A stretch of 64,000 nt of DNA from an uncultured SAR86 cluster bacterium (GTDB taxonomy: Bacteria > Pseudomonadota > Gammaproteobacteria > Magnimaribacterales > D2472). Below are positions 63,678-64,000 of the stretch, in pieces (position 1 is the first letter of the stretch; each line of letters opens with the position of its first letter). The position numbers were made by a program, and so were the translations under genes. Location: positions 1-64,000 of the forward strand of contig CACOEZ010000006.1 of NCBI GenBank assembly GCA_902626385.1, written 5' to 3'. The notes under the pieces are model-generated. The model did not search any database, was not told where the DNA came from, and worked only from the letters and a program-made list of their open reading frames with translations.

Positions 63678-64000
63678 AATTTTCTCAAGAGGATTTACAC
63701 TTATTGAGGTGTTGGTAGTTATCTTAATAATTGGGATAACTACAACTCTTATAACTTTAAATTTTAGTTCAATAAATTCAATAGAAAAACAGTCAAATAC
63801 CATTGATAAAAGGTTTTCGTATTTAACTGAGGAAAGCATAATTACTGGAAGAGTTATTGGATGGTACGCCACAAATAGTAATCATTATGCTGCATATTTA
63901 TCAAATAATGATTCTCAAGATGATGATAAATTTTTTGCAGAAACCTCTTGGGCTGATGATAGTTCTGTTAAGAAAATATTTAAGTTTGCTGATGGCACAA
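63655..64000 (+). CDS. gspH: minor pseudopilin GspH, C-terminus cut by window edge
   Basis: An open frame runs to the right edge. The prepilin signal is KIFSRG with cleavage before FTLIEVLVVILIIGIT (Glu at +5), then an alpha-helical stalk and a beta region (IITGRVIGWYATNSNHY). No ATG precedes it in frame; a TTG at 63655, 23 bases inside gspG, is the most likely start. Position after gspG supports GspH. About 115 codons are visible of a usual 150-190. Confidence 0.82.
   Translation, partial: MEIGCKTKIFSRGFTLIEVLVVILIIGITTTLITLNFSSINSIEKQSNTIDKRFSYLTEESIITGRVIGWYATNSNHYAAYLSNNDSQDDDKFFAETSWADDSSVKKIFKFADGT

Overview
The window is one contiguous piece of an AT-rich, gene-dense bacterial chromosome. 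Average gene spacing is tens of bases, many start and stop codons overlap, and GTG or TTG starts are common. The core gene orders (queA-tgt-yajC-secD-secF, suhB divergent from trmJ, gspCDEFGH) and the homodimeric-type aceE plus aceF point to a gammaproteobacterium. Low GC, small intergenic gaps, a TonB receptor, many exported lipoproteins with poly-glycine linkers, a photolyase-family protein and a Na+/solute symporter fit a marine oligotroph; a SAR86-like lineage is my best guess. That assignment is inference. No prophage, insertion sequence, CRISPR array or plasmid feature was seen.

Layout. 1-6.7 kb: a partial FG-GAP/VCBS lipoprotein (minus strand, cut by the left edge), a small unknown protein and a 1420-residue lipoprotein with nine near-identical cadherin-like repeats and a cupredoxin-like tail. 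6.6-13.7 kb: housekeeping block with tRNA-Leu, queA, tgt, yajC, secDF, a catalytically degenerate suhB, trmJ and tRNA-Glu. 13.7-21.5 kb: small proteins (membrane, RRM, two NTF2-like, one barrel-like), alanine dehydrogenase, an NAD-dependent reductase convergent with a steroid-5-alpha-reductase homologue, a GMC oxidoreductase, a rhodanese and a patatin. 21.5-30.7 kb: TonB receptor, M64-type metallopeptidase lipoprotein, a PHB-depolymerase-like lipoprotein and several members of an exported, internally duplicated protein family. 30.7-35.6 kb: FAD monooxygenase, malate synthase G, DUF1330 and an indoleamine-dioxygenase-like protein. 35.6-35.9 kb: an unassigned, apparently structured RNA with its own promoter and terminator, just before aceEF.

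39.9-44.3 kb is a compact sugar module: Na+/solute symporter, secreted GH3 glucosidase, glucokinase. 44.3-50.9 kb: bL33, a CinA-like/nucleotidylyltransferase fusion, a secreted hydrolase, a photolyase-family protein lacking the usual FeS cysteines, a 29-residue small protein, two lipoproteins of the duplicated family around tRNA-Gly, and the prepilin peptidase. 51-56.2 kb: gamma-glutamyltransferase and two acyl-CoA synthetases. 56.2-64 kb: phoB-phoR followed by a type II secretion operon gspCDEFG and the beginning of gspH, cut by the right edge.

Together the window describes a cell that exports many proteins (SecDF, type II secretion and its peptidase), digests peptides and glucosides outside the cytoplasm, imports products through TonB and Na+-coupled routes, and feeds them into pyruvate dehydrogenase and malate synthase. 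The features most worth follow-up are the RNA upstream of aceE, the degenerate SuhB, the duplicated exported family, the NAD-cycle fusion protein, the cluster-less photolyase relative and the 29-residue protein.
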